Shown here in pieces: positions 20,197-30,675 of a DNA stretch of 64,000 nt (positions are counted from its first letter, which is position 1; every line of letters starts with the position of its first letter). The stretch spans positions 36,133,001-36,197,000 of the forward strand of contig CM066314.1 of NCBI GenBank assembly GCA_033807775.1, read 5' to 3'. The stretch is from Saussurea involucrata. Lineage: Eukaryota; Streptophyta; Magnoliopsida; Asterales; Asteraceae. The position numbers and the translations under genes were made by a program. Below the pieces are notes generated by a model. It ran no database searches. It was not told the origin of the DNA and saw nothing but the letters and a program-made list of their open reading frames with translations.

Positions 20197-20822
20197 TGTC
20201 AGGATCGATTCCAAACAAGAATAACTATACTTAGAAATCAGAATTAAAGAATCTTGCGGAATAGAACTTTAATTCAAACACACTCAATGAACAACTAATC
20301 AGAAAACACAATCTGTTTGTATTCAATGCTTCAACTCACAAGTTTACAACCAAACCTCAATCTTGTTGAACAGGCTCAACAAGACGACTTCTACTTCTCT
20401 AGAAATAGGGTTCTAAACCTTGAGGTTAATTCTCTCTAAAACAAAAACGACTTCTCTCAAAATTTACTTACCGAATAGCTATCAACATCTATTTATACTA
20501 AATAATTACAAGATAACTATCAAAACAAAATTGATCTTCAGAATATTCTTTCATGCTTATCTTCAAACATTCCATCTTTATCTCCAACATTCTCGCATTC
20601 CATAATTATGATCACCAGCAGTATTAACATCGTTATGCACAAGCAGTACTAACATTGTTCCAGCAGCATTAACTTTTACTTGCAGTACTAACCTTGCTCT
20701 GGCAGTAGTATTGTTGTTCTGGCAGTACTAACGTTGTTCTGGCAGTACTAATCGTTGTTCTGGCAGTACTAACGTTGTTCTGGCAGTACTAACCATACTT
20801 AGCAAATCTTCAGTTCCCAACA
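20197..20822 (-). repeat. Sire-1 5' LTR (626 bp)
   Basis: Matches 6342-6967 with one difference seen. Followed by the target duplication GAGTA (20823-20827). Confidence 0.92.
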
Positions 20823-20827
20823 GAGTA

Positions 20828-20949
20828 GTACCAGGATGGGTGACCTCCTGGGAAGTCCTTGCGAAGTCCTTGCCAGGTCGCCAAGAACAAAGCCGTGAGC
20901 CAGTGGGGCAAAGCGGACAATATTGTGTCGTGGTAAGCGGGGTGTTACA
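20828..20949 (+). repeat. Cassandra LTR L1, right part
   Basis: Resumes the 5S-like core at GTACCAGGATGGGTGACC and ends GGTGTTACA. Kind 'a' (extra TTGCGAAGTCC). Followed by the spacer AATCCATG (20950-20957). Confidence 0.87.
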
Positions 20950-20957
20950 AATCCATG

Positions 20958-21223
20958 TGTAACACCTTAGGCATATCCCACATCCTTTAGAGGGCAGGAG
21001 AGATGCTGGGTATATTAGTAAACCTTGGCCTTACCAGACACAACGCGTTTTGGGGCCACAAGCATGCGGGTTCCTTGGGAACTCTGTGGTTAAGCGTTCT
21101 TGGGTGGGAGTAGTACCAGGATGGGTGACCCCCTGGGAAGTCCTCGCCAGGTCGCCAAGAACAAAGCCGTGAGCCAGTGGGGCAAAGCGGACAATATTGT
21201 GTCGTGGTAAGCGGGGTGTTACA
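20958..21223 (+). repeat. Cassandra LTR L2 (kind b) with 5S-like core
   Basis: Complete LTR; 5S-like core at about 21068-21145 with both promoter regions (one change, GCGTTCTTGGG). Confidence 0.88.
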
Positions 21224-21306
21224 AATGGTATCAGAGCCACTCCCGTGCCATTCGGGATGGTGGGGCAAACCTCATCGAGGACGATGAGTCCCTAAGGGGG
21301 GGTGTG
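21224..21306 (+). other. Cassandra internal domain I2
   Basis: Primer site TGGTATCAGAGCC at 21226-21238 and polypurine tract CCTAAGGGGGGG before the next TGTAACACC. Confidence 0.87.
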
Positions 21307-21582
21307 TGTAACACCTTAGGCATATCCCACATCCTTTAGAGGGCAGGAGAGATGCTGGGTATATTAGTAAACCTTGCCTTACCAGACACAACGCGTTTTG
21401 GGGCCACAAGCATGCGGGTTCCTTGGGAACTCTGTGGTTAAGCGTGCTTGGGTGGGAGTAGTACCAGGATGGGTGACCTCCTGGGAAGTCCTTGCGAAGT
21501 CCTTGCCTGGTCGCCAAGAACAAAGCCGTGAGCCAGTGGGGCAAAGCGGACAATATTGTGTCGTGGTAAGCGGGGTGTTACA
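21307..21582 (+). repeat. Cassandra LTR L3 (kind a) with 5S-like core
   Basis: Core at about 21416-21491. Same kind as L0/L1 although its 5' partner L2 is kind b, so this 'element' is a recombinant. Followed by a second copy of the spacer AATCCATG (21583-21590). Confidence 0.88.
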
Positions 21583-21590
21583 AATCCATG

Positions 21591-21856
21591 TGTAACACCT
21601 TAGGCATATCCCACATCCTTTAGAGGGCAGGAGAGATGTTGGGTATATTAGTAAACATTGACCTTACCAGACACAACGCGTTTTGGGGCCACAAGCATGC
21701 GGGTTCCTTGGGAACTCTGTGGTTAAGCGTGCTTGGGTGGGAGTAGTACCAGGATGGGTGACCCCCTGGGAAGTCCTCGCCAGGTCGCCAAGAACAAAGC
21801 CGTGAGCCAGTGGGGCAAAGCGGACAATATTGTGTCGTGGTAAGCGGGGTGTTACA
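21591..21856 (+). repeat. Cassandra LTR L4 (kind b) with 5S-like core
   Basis: Core at about 21701-21777; otherwise like L2. Confidence 0.88.
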
Positions 21857-21935
21857 TATGGTATCAGAGCCACTCCTGTGCCGTTCGCGATGGTGGGGCA
21901 AACCTCATCGAGGACGATGAGTCCCTAAGGGGGGG
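21857..21935 (+). other. Cassandra internal domain I4
   Basis: Primer site TGGTATCAGAGCC at 21859-21871 and the same polypurine tract, four bases shorter before the LTR than in I1 and I2. Confidence 0.87.
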
Positions 21936-22176
21936 TGTAACACCTTAGGCATATCCCACATCCTTTAGAGGGCAGGAGAGATGCTGGGTATATTAGTAAA
22001 CCTTGGTCTTACCAGACACAACGCGTTTTGGGGCCACAAGCATGTGGGAATTTTGGGTGGGAGTAGTACCAGGATGGGTGACCCCCTGGGAAGTCCTCGT
22101 CAGGTCGCCAAGAACAAAGCCGTGAGACAGTGGGGCAAAGCGGACAATATTGTGTCGTGGTAAGCGGGGTGTTACA
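21936..22176 (+). repeat. Cassandra LTR L5 (kind b), 5S A-box region deleted
   Basis: CATGTGGGAATTTTGGGTGG at about 22041 shows that the 5S-like A-box segment (GAACTCTGTGGTTAAGCG) is gone; the C-box region remains. The LTR meets CAAATGGCTGTTAGATGG, which unit B has without any insertion (42635). Confidence 0.85.
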
Positions 22177-23131
22177 CAAATGGCTGTTAGATGGTGCCCC
22201 AAGAATAGAGGAAAAAGAGTATGTTGAGTAGGACTCCATATGGGTTAGGTTGATCGGGTTGAAGTCATTTGAACAACCCAACCTAATGTTTGTGGTTTGA
22301 AAGATCTCAACTTTACCCAACCCAAGTAAAACTACAACCCAACTTAACCTAACCCAACTCAGTGTTTGTGGTTTGACAAAACCCAACCTTACCCATGCCC
22401 ATACAAAGCTACAACCTAACCTTATGAAAAGAAAAACTACAACCCACCCAACCCAAACTTTACGGGTTGGGTTGGGTTGGGTTGGGTTGGGTTGGTCGGG
22501 TTGATCAGGTTGAAACTTTGGTTCATCATTTTACAATCTAGCTAAGGGTTTGTGTTTAAACAGACTAAAATAAAAAAAGTTGAAAGTTCATGCAAATAAG
22601 AAAAATAAAGTTACGGTTAAAATTGTAATATGATTTTGAATATAGCTAATTACGGGTGGGTCTAATGTTTAATGTACATATATTAATCAAGGACTCAACA
22701 TTCAAATTAAATCCTTAGTTTAAAAAAGCATCAGGTTCATCAAGCTACGTTGTGCTCAAATTACCCTAACCCAAATCCATCCCAATAGATATGGTGTGGC
22801 CTAATCTTGTATTAACTATGTGTTGGGTTACCTCGGGTTAAGTTTTTTGGGTTTTCTCGGCTTAGGTTAGTTGTTGGTCGGGTTGGTCGGTTTTTTAACA
22901 CCCCTAATATTGAGTATGTAGGTGATGCTAGAGGCTGACTTTGATACCATTTATTATATATGCATGAAAGCTCTTTAAACCTCTTTTTAGTCACCGACAA
23001 TAACGCTTGGGGTTTTGGGGCTCTTTCTCAGATGTCACCGGTTTGAGACCCTTCAAAGACACTGATGTTTTTTTGGTTATTCTCCAGGATATCATTGATT
23101 AGTTGATTGTATATATAAATTGTCTTGAACA
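22177..23131. other. Unit A flank: pyrimidine/GGGTT-rich DNA without genes
   Basis: 22180-22411 matches unit B 42636-42869. Contains CAACCCAACC-type tracts, a (GGGTT)n run of about six units (22464-22495), and a possible degenerate transposon end (AACACCCCTA, about 22896). No ORF with family features. Confidence 0.6.
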
Positions 23132-23458
23132 CCTAAGGTTAGGGGTGAGCAATAGACGGGTCGGGTCCCAGAACTCAAAACCCGATCGGATATCGGGTGG
23201 GAAATGGGAAACCTGAAACCCGTCCTAAGAAAGGAAAAACCCGTGGGTATCGGGCATCTTCGGGTCTCAGGTTGTTCGGGTTGGATATCCGGCCCGAAGA
23301 CTGATTTTCAGCCTTGTTTTTGTCATTTTCTGTCCAGTTTCAAACTGAATTTACAGATTCATGTTCTATTGCTCAAACTCAAAGTCTTAAACAGACTCAT
23401 GTTCAAATAATCAAATTTCAAACAAATTACACTATTACAGATCAAACAGACTCATGCT

Positions 23459-24661
23459 TGTTAGTCCTATTTTTATACAAGCAACAATCCAATATAGTAG
23501 ATAGATAGAGTAACAAGATGAGATAATAGGATAAATAGTGTATTATTCATATGAAGAGACTACCCTAGAGAGAGAATGGGTCTCTCTCTAGAACACACAC
23601 TTACACCATGGATCACATTGTAATAATGATTCTATTAACCCTAATTACACACACTAATCCTTATATACTCCTTTGTTACACCTTTAAGCCCAAACCCATA
23701 ACTCCTATACCCAAGCCCATGAAACAGACGCGATAACACATTTTATCGCAGCCGTGCGATAACCACTTTTTATCGTAAGCTACATGTGCGATAAAACCCT
23801 TTTTATCGCATGCCACTAGTGCGATAACCAATTAAGCCTTTTATCGCACGATACACGGGTGATAAACATTGTTCACACTGTTTTATCGCACCCCAGATAT
23901 GCGATAAAATTATTGTTCACCCATTTTTATCGCATGTCACATCTGCGATAAAACTCCTCGATGATTTTGTCGCACACCAAAGGCGCGATAAAATTTTTGC
24001 GATTAAAACTGGTCTCTTCTATGTGCGAGAAGATGAACTTTTTCTTGTGCGATTAGTATGAACATGGCTAGTGCGAGGACTTTGAACATATGAACTCAGA
24101 TTCGAACAAAAAACTCAGAAAACGTTCACAATGATCAAAATATGATAGATTGATGATCGTATGATGTTCAGAAACACTTTTCAGTCAATCCTTAGCATTC
24201 AGCACTTGTCCAAGCACAGTTATACGCAAAAAGCATCGATAAACTTACTGTTTCTTCAAGGAATGGGCTGCAGGATTCGAATTGTTGCAGAATGATCGTA
24301 TCGATGATTGATTTCTTCGATTTGGCTCTGATACCACTTGTTAGTCCCATTTTTATAACAAGCAACAATCCAATATAGTAGATAGACAGAGTAACAAGAT
24401 GAGATAATAGGATAAATGGTGTATTATTCATATGAAGAGACTACCCTAGAGAGAGAATGGTTCTCTCTCTAGAACACACACTTACACCATGGATCACACT
24501 GTAATAATGATTCTCTTAACCCTAATTACACACACTAATCCTTATATACTCCCTTGTTACACCTTTAAGCCCAAGCCCATAACTACAATATCCCAAGCCC
24601 ATATAACAATTATTAACCCTTTACAAAACTATCTTATAATTAGGACATTTTGGTCCTAACA
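23459..24661 (-). mobile_element. Deleted LTR retroelement nested in the hAT element
   Basis: A complete LTR (24339-24661, TGTTAGTCCC...TCCTAACA, 323 bp) has TGGTATCAGAG-type primer site complement next to it (24323-24337), so it reads on the minus strand. The other LTR (23459 to about 23728) lacks its last part. No protein is encoded between them; the 600-bp interior is filled by TTATCGCA/TGCGATAA hairpins and part of a 5' leader. No 5-bp target duplication is visible, consistent with the truncated LTR. Confidence 0.8.
23728..24005. repeat. Cluster of TTATCGCA ... TGCGATAA inverted pairs
   Basis: At least six alternating pairs, e.g. TTTTATCGCAGCCGTGCGAT and TTTTATCGCATGCC followed by TGCGATAA; spacing between arms is 3-12 bases. 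The same motif recurs in Sire-3 (50630-51560). Confidence 0.85.
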
Positions 24662-25177
24662 TTCAAACTCAAAGTCTCAAACATAATACACTACAGATTA
24701 CTAGGTTTAGGATTTACTATTTAGAAATTAGAAGTTTAGGCATTTACCTTGGGCTGAGTCGGTGGCTATGAGGTACTCACTACTGAGGTCAGTCACTAAG
24801 GAAGTAAAGAGTGATGCATGACTCGTGACTCGTGAACGGTGAGGGGCTGAGCGGTGAGGGTGGGGTGATGCAGTGTTAGGGGTGAGTCATGAGAGTCTGA
24901 GGATTAAGAGACGAGCACGAGAGAGTTTAAGAGTTGAGAGTGAGAGTCTGAGAGACACGATTAGGTTAGGTTTAGAAAATAGAAATTATGAAAATCAATA
25001 ATTTTTAAAAAGACAAATTTATAGTTCGGATATTCGGACGGATCGGGTGGGTGAAATGGATACCCAACCCATCCTACTTATCCGGAAAGTTTAACGGGTA
25101 TCGAGTGGTCGGGTAGCGGGTTTGGGGTACAATTTCGGGACGGATGAGTCGGGTTTTTCGGGTTCTGCTCACCCCTA

Positions 25178-26013
25178 CCTAAGGTTACAAAATAATGTCA
25201 CAAACATATATAAAGGTTAACATGATGGAAGTTATCTAGCCACATAAATAACTAATACTAATAAGAAAATGTAAAAGAGACAACAAATGTTAGAGTGAAA
25301 ACTGAAATTCTTATTAATCAAAAGTACTTTAAATAGGGAGGATTACATAGAAATCAGATAAGTATGGAAATAAGATATACTCCATAAATAACTCTAATAG
25401 TTCATATTTATTTCTATCATCACATCATTTTGACAATGACACACTTATTTTACAACACTCCTCCTTGTGCCGAGTCAAAGGGAATGATGGTGCACACTTG
25501 TTGTACGTTAAAACCTTACGCCAAAATAAAACTTAATGGTAAAAAATAAAAATAAAAATAACAAAGGAAATAGTATAGCTTATCATTTAGTCTAATATCC
25601 CCTTTAATTTGTACATTAATCATGAGAGCTAAAAAAATGGTATATAAATTTGTTGTCACAAAACCTTACACCTCCTTCCCAAATATTAGGAATTAGTTAA
25701 AATTTTAATTAACAATTACAAATCACATTGACGAACTTGCCCCTAACATTAAAAAAAGTCAGAAAAACCTGATTGTCTGAAGTCGGTTTGCACGATTTGT
25801 ATGAGTAGGGGTTATTTGTAAATGATCGTTACTCTTATTTTACGTGAATGTTTTGTTATATTTTGTAAAGATGGTAAAGGCAGAAGAGAACTGAATGTGC
25901 ACATGGTCATGTTGACACACCTTCACACAATGTAAGAGTATATATTATGTGAAGCTTACATTTTGATAAAATGAAATTTCTCTATACATAACTCATATAT
26001 ATATATATATATA
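25178..26013. other. Unit A flank with an LTR fragment
   Basis: 25288-25457 has LTR-like ends (TGTTAGAGTG ... TTTTACAACA, 170 bp) followed by CTCCTCCTTGTGCC, a polypurine tract read on the minus strand, so a degraded minus-strand LTR element is likely. Unit B lacks about 25205-25830. The rest (25832-26000) matches unit B 43325-43530. No gene seen. Confidence 0.55.
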
Positions 26014-26902
26014 CTAGCAGTGTGCCCGTGCAATGCACCGGGTGAGCAATGTGTGAAAGTGATTATCGGACGTTGCTTACCTTATCGATGAGCAAGAAGG
26101 CAAGGACCGAAAATCTTACCTGATAAAAAACATATATAACAAGGACTGAGAATCTTACCTGGTAAGTGCAAAAAAAGACTCTTACTCGGTATCTTACCAG
26201 GTAGAAGACGATTACCACAATCCATTTTGATGACCGAGAATGTTACTCGATAAGGTACAGGTAAGTAAGATTGGAAATTTAAAAGAATGTTCATATAGGA
26301 ATCATTAAAAAAATCAATTTGTAGAAGTATATGTGGATCCACATAAATAATTTGTTGATATTGAGTCTTGAAATATATATATATATATATATATGAATAT
26401 ACAAATGTCAGACCCAAATCAAGTACCACAAAAAATTTGGGCAGAAAAAAAAGGACCAATAACTGTAATCAATAGACAACCATACATATCATCATAAGCA
26501 AAAGGACCAAAAGTCATTACAAGCAGTAGACTAACAAAAAATATAGGATAGGATAAGAGGGGAGTTCATAAATCTATGAATAAAATTGCAAACAACCAAT
26601 CAAATCAAACTTGCAAACAACCATCCTTATGGTGGTAACTTCTCAGTAAAATAGAGGGGAGTTCATAAATCTATGAATAAAATTGAAGTCTGCATACATG
26701 ATCGATGGGATAAAGGGATACAAAAAGCGTCAACATCTACCAAAAGATTTCATGAAGTCTTAAAATCTCTCAATCTCAATAAAATATTTATGTGAGTGTG
26801 CACATGTTACATGTAGACACCAATCTAGAACTCAAGAGCACGGTTTAGAAGGTCACATTCCTTCTCAACTTCAATATTAACCGGTGGCGGCTGGCCTCCT
26901 CC

Positions 26903-27229
26903 ATGATTGGCGGTGGTAATTTGAGCAGCAGGCGGCTCAGCTTCAACGAACACTATGGCTTGACATCAATCATGTCCTCCCCATCAGACGAAGATTACAC
27001 AAACTGGCGGTCTCCCACAGCTTCTTCTTCTTCTTCTCCAGATCAGCTACAGAAGACCATCAACTTTCCGTTGCAAAGAACCACAAGTTTCCCTGAAGAA
27101 GATGATATTGATAAGAAAGCTGAGATGTTTATCAAGAACTTTTATCAACAATTACGGATGGAAAGACAAGTTTCTTTGCAGCTCAGGTACAACAGGGATC
27201 ATACAACATCCAATACATATTCACCATGA
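26903..27229 (+). CDS. DUF761-domain-like gene piece, 108 aa
   Basis: Encodes a Ser-rich N-terminal part and, near the C-terminus, FPEEDDIDKKAEMFIKNFYQ followed by QLRMERQVSLQLRY, which matches the DUF761 signature of plant-specific small proteins (D-x-x-A-x-x-FI-x-x-F followed by R-x-x-R-Q). The frame stays open upstream of this ATG to at least 26875 (NRWRLASSMIGGG), so the first exon or a longer start may be missing. It lies inside the putative Helitron, on the opposite strand to it, and is absent from unit B. It may be a captured gene fragment or, if the Helitron call is wrong, a small host gene. DUF761 function is not well defined. Confidence 0.6.
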   Translation: MIGGGNLSSRRLSFNEHYGLTSIMSSPSDEDYTNWRSPTASSSSSPDQLQKTINFPLQRTTSFPEEDDIDKKAEMFIKNFYQQLRMERQVSLQLRYNRDHTTSNTYSP

Positions 27230-27619
27230 ATATATATATATAAAGTAAATAATGAAGTTTTTGGTTCTGATGTCGTTCTTGAGCAATTATTTTGGCCATG
27301 GGAATGACTAATTAAGGATGGATGGATCAGATCGATGAATCGGATTTTGAAGAAAGAGTCAACGATTTGATCATATATATGGAGGACTTTATATTTTGGT
27401 GTTGAGATCTTCATTTGTTATATTAGTGATTTGGGTTTGTTTTTTCTTTAAAATTTGTTGATTCTTTTATCGAGTTGAAGGAGGGGAAAAAGAAGAGAGC
27501 TTAATTGGATTCTTTATTGTCCTTGATTGATTCTTGTTCAGTTGGGATATGTAATTAATTATTCATCCTTTTCTATTTTGATCTTCTGTTAGTTGGTTCT
27601 GTTTCCCATCTCATCATGA

Positions 27620-27664
<45 letters not shown>

Positions 27665-30360
27665 CAACATGAATTGTACTAATATTGTCATTTGTATCAA
27701 CTTATTTAAGGACAATTACCAGAACTGAAAACAGTTGAGCTGTTGAGATAAAAAAAATGAACATATAAATGTTCATGATCCTGCAATACAAAATAAGATA
27801 GCCTAAGGGGCTGTTTGCCAACACAGATTGGGTATAAATGCTTACCAGGTCAGTGAGGCTCTAGAAATGTTGGGTAAGCGCAGAACAAGTAAGTGAGGCT
27901 CTTGATACTTACTGGGACAGGGTGTGTGAAAACAACATTAATACATTATCATATGCTCAATTACCGAGTAAGAGTCTCAGGCTATTGGTAAACATTGTCT
28001 AACAATGCACTTACCTAAATAACAGTACAAGTAAAAGGGCGAACCATAAAGCATTTAGTAAAAGGGCCATAAATGGACTGTAAATGGCCGCGAAAGAATT
28101 GATACCTAAATAACAGTACAAGTCCTATAGGCAACTTTGGACATGCCACAATGAATTGAAGATGTACTCATCTTGATATCCAATCTGCTGATGAACGCTA
28201 ACAATCACAGAATTACGGAACTGACTCAGCAGCAACACAGCAACACCCACATCCAAGTTTTAGAGGTAGACCAAGGCAAAAATCTTGATTCAGCTGAAAG
28301 AAATTCTAACCCCAAAATACTGAGCAGGGGACAGATTGTAGCCGCATGGTAGACTCGGTGTCTGGTATTAAAAAGTGACCAATTACTTTGTTCTTTGATG
28401 TACCACTGAAAAATGAAGAAAGAAATAACCTTGTTAATAATGACAATAGATGTAGACAAATTTCAGAACCACGCAAATGCTGGATTCTTCATTTGAACTT
28501 TGCTGTTATTGTGATTGTTGATCAAGGCAGATTGATATTCTACAATGCAACCAAGGTTACTGTACTGAATTCTTAGGATTTGAAGAAAGTCTTAATAATG
28601 ACAATAGAATTCTTAGTTTTTCAACTGAATTTGTTATCATTGTGATTGTTGACAAAGGCATATTGACATGTTATAAAATCTTAGGCTTTGAATTCTAGAA
28701 TTTGCTATAACCATGAAACAAGAATCACATTGGGAACACAGATGGCTTGCACCCAAGAACAAAAAGCCCAACAATCAACCCCAATTTCCACTTCGAGTTT
28801 TAATAAAAACAACTTAATGGAAATTAGTTTTCTGTTGGAGGTTTAATAGAATCAACTTAACCAATTCCAAATTCCTATTCAAATTAGACACAATCAGTTT
28901 AATATAGAATAACTTTGAGTGTTCGAAGTCGAATATAATCAGCTTAATCAAACACATTTCTTTACAAGAGATAATAGAATCAATGTAATTAGACAGTTTC
29001 ATGTCCATAGTTCTGAAACAATGATTAGGCAATGAACCCTAATTCAATCCAGCTCAGACGTTCTTTTTAAGCTAATTAAATTCAAGGGTTGGGTTCCGGT
29101 GAGAGGTGCCAAATTTGGTGAGAAGCCTGACAAGTGATTATCAACCGTTGGATGAGAAATGAAGGAACATTAGGATGAGATGCATTGAGATGCATCGAGA
29201 TGCACCACTGTCACAAATAATGCAACCAATCGGTAGTTACTTTTGTAAGAATCAATAAATTTATCATGCCAACTTGCAAAGAGAAGGGCCATAGCCTTTA
29301 GGTTTTCATTGAGAAGATGTAACATCCGTCCCTCACAATAAAAAGAGTCTATAAATTTCATGAAGCTCGTTGATTAAGACATCATATCACACGAAGCTGA
29401 AGAAACAGAGGACGTATGAACTCCACAATTAGGTATGAATTTTCAACTTGAAATTGGAAATTGCAATGTAATAGATTGAAATCATCCACGCACATAGAGT
29501 TGTCAGACAATCAAATACAATGGAAATTAGATTGAAACCGAATTTGAATGAGACAAAGCATACCTGCAAATGCGAATTTCCAGAAGTAGTGGTGATCAGG
29601 GGTTCTAAAAGTGAAAAACAAAGAGAAAAACATAAAGTGTTTGATGATGTCAAGAACAAAAATAACCCCCAAACAATCACCAAAAACAACCAGATTGCAG
29701 CCTTATTACCCTAAAGCAATTCCCAATTTGACCCACCAATGGAAATTCTAGAAGCAACAGAAGAATGCAAAAGGAGCAGAAGAGGGAAGTAGCATGAGAA
29801 GAATGCATAAGCAAAAGAAGAGCACAAGTTCAGGAGCATTTAATCGAACATTTGGTGCTCATAAAAAAACCAGAAGGTCACAAAAACCAATAAAGAAATC
29901 GAAGGCCCAGTCCAAGTAATCGACATCCTTTGCATTCATCAAATTTCTTCAACATTAATGTCAAATAAATCATCACACTCGGTGTTCATACTAAAAACAT
30001 TCTAAATCGTGCAGAAGCTAAGAAAACAATTTGGCGCACCTGCAGATTATATGTAGGCTTACATTCTTCTAGACATTGATTGGAGGGATATAGTTCATCT
30101 CATTAATTAAATTCGAAGCTGGATGCGTTTATGAAAGCTTGAAATTAAACATACCTAAATCGTGAACCCAATCAACAGATGTTGAGATGTTGAGCTGCAA
30201 ATCGTGAATCCAAATCAACTGATGTTGAGCTGCATATCGTGAACCAAATCGTGATGTGTTTGAGAGTGGGAGATGAAAATGAATCTGAACCCTAATTTCT
30301 TGATTTATAGGCATCCAGGAAGAAAGCGTGCAATATGAAGGGATGGTGGGTATGGCTTTG
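27230..30360. other. Helitron interior without recognisable genes
   Basis: AT-rich sequence with a TA microsatellite (27625-27661). A CTTACC/GGTAAG-rich patch at 27840-28010 resembles 26090-26270 near the other end. Short ORFs here lack family features. I see nothing else. Confidence 0.5.
27625..27661. repeat. TA microsatellite
   Basis: Uninterrupted (TA)n of about 18 units. Confidence 0.95.
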
Positions 30361-30369
30361 TACGTATGG

Positions 30370-30520
30370 TGTCGTGTGGTACTCTCGGTATGGGGGTGAT
30401 GGGCAGACGTGAAGAGGTAGGGCATGGTGAAGTACTCTCGGTGTAGGGGTGAGGGGCAGATGTGAAGAGAATGGTGAAGTACTCTCAGTGTAGGGGTGAG
30501 GGGCAGATGTGAAGAGGAGT
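30370..30520. repeat. Minisatellite, three units of about 50 bp
   Basis: Units share GTACTCTCGGTGTAGGGGTG and GGGCAGATGTGAAGAG; they differ by small indels. Sits about 130 bp inside the Helitron 5' end. Confidence 0.8.
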
Positions 30521-30675
30521 TGAATTTGTACATTGTGCATAATAACTTGTAATTAAGAGATTTTTAAGTTTTGTGCTTTAAAGTGTGGTACATTGTGCTT
30601 TAAAATTTGTCTTTAAGACATTAGGTGTATATGCTTATATATGTAGTATAGATATATATATATATATATATATAT

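Larger units (their letters stand above)
6342..20822 (-). mobile_element. 'Sire-1': Sirevirus-type copia retrotransposon, RT-deleted, with nested element
   Basis: Two 626-bp LTRs (6342-6967 and 20197-20822) have TGTCAGG...CCCAACA ends on the plus strand and differ by eye at one base (TATCTATC versus TAGCTATC, about 6630 and 20485). The 5-bp duplication GAGTA is at 6337-6341 and 20823-20827. The primer site lies next to the right LTR and the polypurine tract next to the left one, so it reads on the minus strand. Order in that direction: LTR, gag, protease-integrase, a deletion of the RT, RNase H, spacer, third ORF, LTR. Gag with two zinc knuckles plus a long ORF after pol fits the Sirevirus (SIRE/Maximus) branch of Ty1-copia. 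A second element (12635-17969) sits near the end of gag. Confidence 0.9.
5872..22176 (+). mobile_element. Cassandra TRIM array (six LTRs, three internal domains), split by Sire-1
   Basis: Cassandra elements are tiny non-coding LTR elements whose LTRs contain a 5S rRNA-like sequence with its internal Pol III promoter. Here LTRs of about 266-277 bp start TGTAACACC and end GGTGTTACA. They flank internal domains of about 80 bp made only of a primer site (TGGTATCAGAGCC, initiator tRNA-Met type) and a polypurine tract (CCTAAGGGGGGG). Order: L0-I-L1, 8-bp spacer, L2-I-L3, the same 8-bp spacer, L4-I-L5. L1 is interrupted by Sire-1. LTRs are of two kinds: 'a' with an extra TTGCGAAGTCC (L0, L1, L3) and 'b' without it (L2, L4, L5). 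Confidence 0.88.
23140..25177. mobile_element. Non-autonomous hAT element with 8-bp target duplication
   Basis: Ends TAGGGGTGAGCA and TGCTCACCCCTA are perfect 12-bp inverted repeats, flanked by the 8-bp direct repeat CCTAAGGT (23132-23139 and 25178-25185), the hallmark of hAT elements. Sub-terminal parts carry GGGT/GGGTCGG-rich inverted stretches. No transposase remains; the middle holds a nested LTR derivative. Unit B keeps only the right 410 bp (42870-43282). Confidence 0.9.
26014..30652 (-). mobile_element. Putative non-autonomous Helitron (minus strand)
   Basis: Read on the minus strand the element would begin TCTATACTACATATATAAGC (30652 downward) and end with the hairpin CCCGGTGCATTGCACGGG, about nine bases and CTAG (26014), with host A before and host T after. 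That is the Helitron rule: 5' TC, 3' hairpin plus CTRR, insertion between A and T, no target duplication. No Rep/helicase ORF is present. It carries a DUF761-like gene piece. The matching site in unit B (about 43530) has a plain TA run without it. Confidence 0.65.

Noticed and set aside
21068..21145. 5S rRNA gene
   Set aside because: The 5S-like core is diverged and bounded by Cassandra LTR ends, primer sites and polypurine tracts, so it is an LTR component and not an rDNA repeat.
20987..22386. Minus-strand ORFs of 69-125 codons across the Cassandra array
   Set aside because: They are antisense readings of repeated LTRs with no family features; the repetition alone makes them look alike.
22464..22495. 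(GGGTT)n run as interstitial telomere repeat
   Set aside because: The plant telomere unit is TTTAGGG; this is a simple GGGTT run in a region rich in the same words.
22890..22900. AACACCCCTA as the end of a second hAT element
   Set aside because: No matching left end or 8-bp target duplication found.
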